IMG/VR virus record: IMGVR_UViG_3300038629_000162
Location: 1-47,894 of that record
DNA length: 47,894 bases
Strand: one strand, 5' to 3'
Source: a virus
The notes below the pieces were generated by a model. It was given only the letters and a program-made list of their open reading frames with translations, was not told the origin of the DNA and made no database searches. Both the position numbers and the translations under genes were made by a program. This document shows, in pieces, positions 46,808 through 47,894 of this stretch (the first letter of the stretch is position 1; each line of letters begins with the position of its first letter).

Positions 46808-47894
46808 ATGCCCTACGCAGAAATGTTCGATGACCGTATCTATGTGACCACCGAGCTCCGAGACAAGGAACTCATCAAGCAGGTTCCCGGCACACGCTGG
46901 GACAAGGACGAGCACATGTGGCACTGCCCGCTCTCGTGGGCGTCATGTGTTGCTCTGCGTGGTGTGTTCGGTGAGGAGCTGGAGGTTGGTGACGCACTCA
47001 ACGAGTGGGCCGCTGCCGTACGCTACTACTGGATCGACAAGGTGACTCCCCTCAAGACAGCTCTAGAAGAGGCCAGCCTCATGGACTCCGAGCCCAAGCT
47101 GTTCCCATTCCAACGTGTGGGTGTTCACTTCCTTGAGACAGCAGGCCGAGCTCTGCTCGCTGACGACATGGGCTCTGGCAAGACCATCATGCTGATCCGC
47201 ACCATCGCTCGCCTGCAGGAGGCACACGGCAACGCACTGCCAGTGCTCATCGTCTGCCCTAACTCGATGAAGTACACATGGAAGAAAGAGATCGAGAAGT
47301 GGTACCCCGACACAGCAGTGGGCGTCATAGATGGATCCAAGGCCGTGCGGGATCGTGTGATAGAAGCAAAGGACTTTGACGAGGGAGAGGGTTACGACTT
47401 CTACATCATCAACTGGGAGGCACTGCGCCTGCATACGAGGATCGCAGGGTACGGGTCCATCGCACTGACTGACAAAGAGAAGACCCCCGGCAACCTAAAC
47501 GCAATCGAGTTCAAGGCGGTCATTGCAGACGAGGCACACCGTGCCAAGGATCCGAAGAGCAAGCAGACTCGTGCGCTCAAGTGGATCTCAAAGGACGCCG
47601 TGTATCGGTTCGCTGCGACGGGCACGCCCATCGAGTCGAGCCCCGATCAGTACTGGTCGCTCATGAACTACATCTCCCCGGCAGACTTCCCGAGGAAGAC
47701 ATCGTTCATCGACCGCTACTGCCAGCAGGCGTACAACCCGTTCGGCGGGATGGACATCGTTGGGCTGAACCCTGCAACACTTCAAGAGTTCTACGCAATC
47801 ACCGAGCCACGCAAGCTCCGACGTCCGAAGGATGTCATCCTGCCTCAGCTCCCGCCGAAGGTGGAGAGTGTGCGCTTCCTGCCGATGGTCGGCA
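46808..47894 (+). CDS. SNF2-type DNA helicase (3' end outside the window)
   Basis: The first 362 residues are visible from ATG 46808, with GGAGGAATGAA upstream. Residues 1-95 are a small N-terminal domain (TRWDKDEHMWHCPLSWASC) common in phage helicases. Then come motif I LLADDMGSGKT (A118-T126), VLIVCPNSMKYTWKKEIEKW (Ia), motif II VIADEAHRAKD (D241-H244) and motif III FAATGTPIESSPDQYWSLMN. These are SNF2/superfamily 2 motifs. The second RecA-like lobe lies beyond the edge. Likely role: replication or recombination with the polymerase. Confidence 0.9.
   Translation, partial: MPYAEMFDDRIYVTTELRDKELIKQVPGTRWDKDEHMWHCPLSWASCVALRGVFGEELEVGDALNEWAAAVRYYWIDKVTPLKTALEEASLMDSEPKLFPFQRVGVHFLETAGRALLADDMGSGKTIMLIRTIARLQEAHGNALPVLIVCPNSMKYTWKKEIEKWYPDTAVGVIDGSKAVRDRVIEAKDFDEGEGYDFYIINWEALRLHTRIAGYGSIALTDKEKTPGNLNAIEFKAVIADEAHRAKDPKSKQTRALKWISKDAVYRFAATGTPIESSPDQYWSLMNYISPADFPRKTSFIDRYCQQAYNPFGGMDIVGLNPATLQEFYAITEPRKLRRPKDVILPQLPPKVESVRFLPMVG

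Noticed and set aside
1-47894. tRNA genes
   Set aside because: No cloverleaf with a T-loop consensus was seen; the leader at 4020-4163 lacks tRNA features.
1-47894. Integrase, excisionase, attachment site or CRISPR array
   Set aside because: No recombinase motif, no repeat-spacer pattern; only part of the genome is visible, so lysogeny genes could lie outside.

Overview
The window reads as part of the genome of a tailed phage (siphovirus) that infects an actinobacterium. The evidence is a complete head-and-tail gene set in the usual order, a long tape-measure protein, an r1t-type holin beside an amidase endolysin, a WhiB-family protein (a family confined to Actinomycetota and their phages) and a TIGR03299/DUF932 protein. 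No integrase, excisionase, tRNA or CRISPR array is visible. A Thr/Pro-rich surface protein has the low-complexity style common in Acidimicrobiia, but placing the host there is only a guess. Both ends are cut: the left edge holds the tail of one gene and the right edge stops inside a helicase.

Layout. 1-700: small forward genes ending in two hairpins. 853-1485: one reverse-strand gene for a secreted, membrane-anchored, Thr-rich protein. 1486-2471: almost 1 kb without a convincing gene, holding a cluster of GTCACA words, a strong G-quadruplex motif and several palindromes, then a promoter. 2472-3966: small genes whose products share a C-terminal motif ending in ALTED; the DNA coding for it also acts as ribosome-binding site for the next gene. 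3983-4199: a promoter with a very similar core, then a leader that folds on a 24-position closing stem, a candidate structured RNA. 4200-10777: about 26 tightly overlapping small genes, including a HAD nucleotidase, a nucleotide-kinase-like protein and a WhiB protein. 10795-10893: a reverse zinc-ribbon mini-gene. 11008-13922: two short operons with near-consensus promoters, ending in TIGR03299 and a strong terminator.

14075-44452 is the late module: small and large terminase, portal, protease/scaffold, DUF2190-like protein, major capsid, adaptor, a 2230-residue MuF-type protein, neck genes, tail terminator, major tail protein, tail assembly chaperones joined by a -1 frameshift, tape measure, distal tail protein, a beta-helix tail protein, two further tail proteins, a membrane protein, endolysin and holin. 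After a terminator, 44622 onward is replication: Pol I-type DNA polymerase, RuvC-like resolvase and an SNF2-type helicase.

The most striking items are the giant protein, which joins a MuF capsid domain to a lipid-kinase/HipA-like catalytic signature, an HEXXH metallopeptidase signature and a SAP/Rho-N-like segment, and the structured leader RNA at 4020-4163. Several genes (11008, probably 14075 and 44622) appear to be transcribed as leaderless mRNAs, with the -10 box 6 to 7 bases before the ATG. All functions come from reading motifs by eye; no database search was run.
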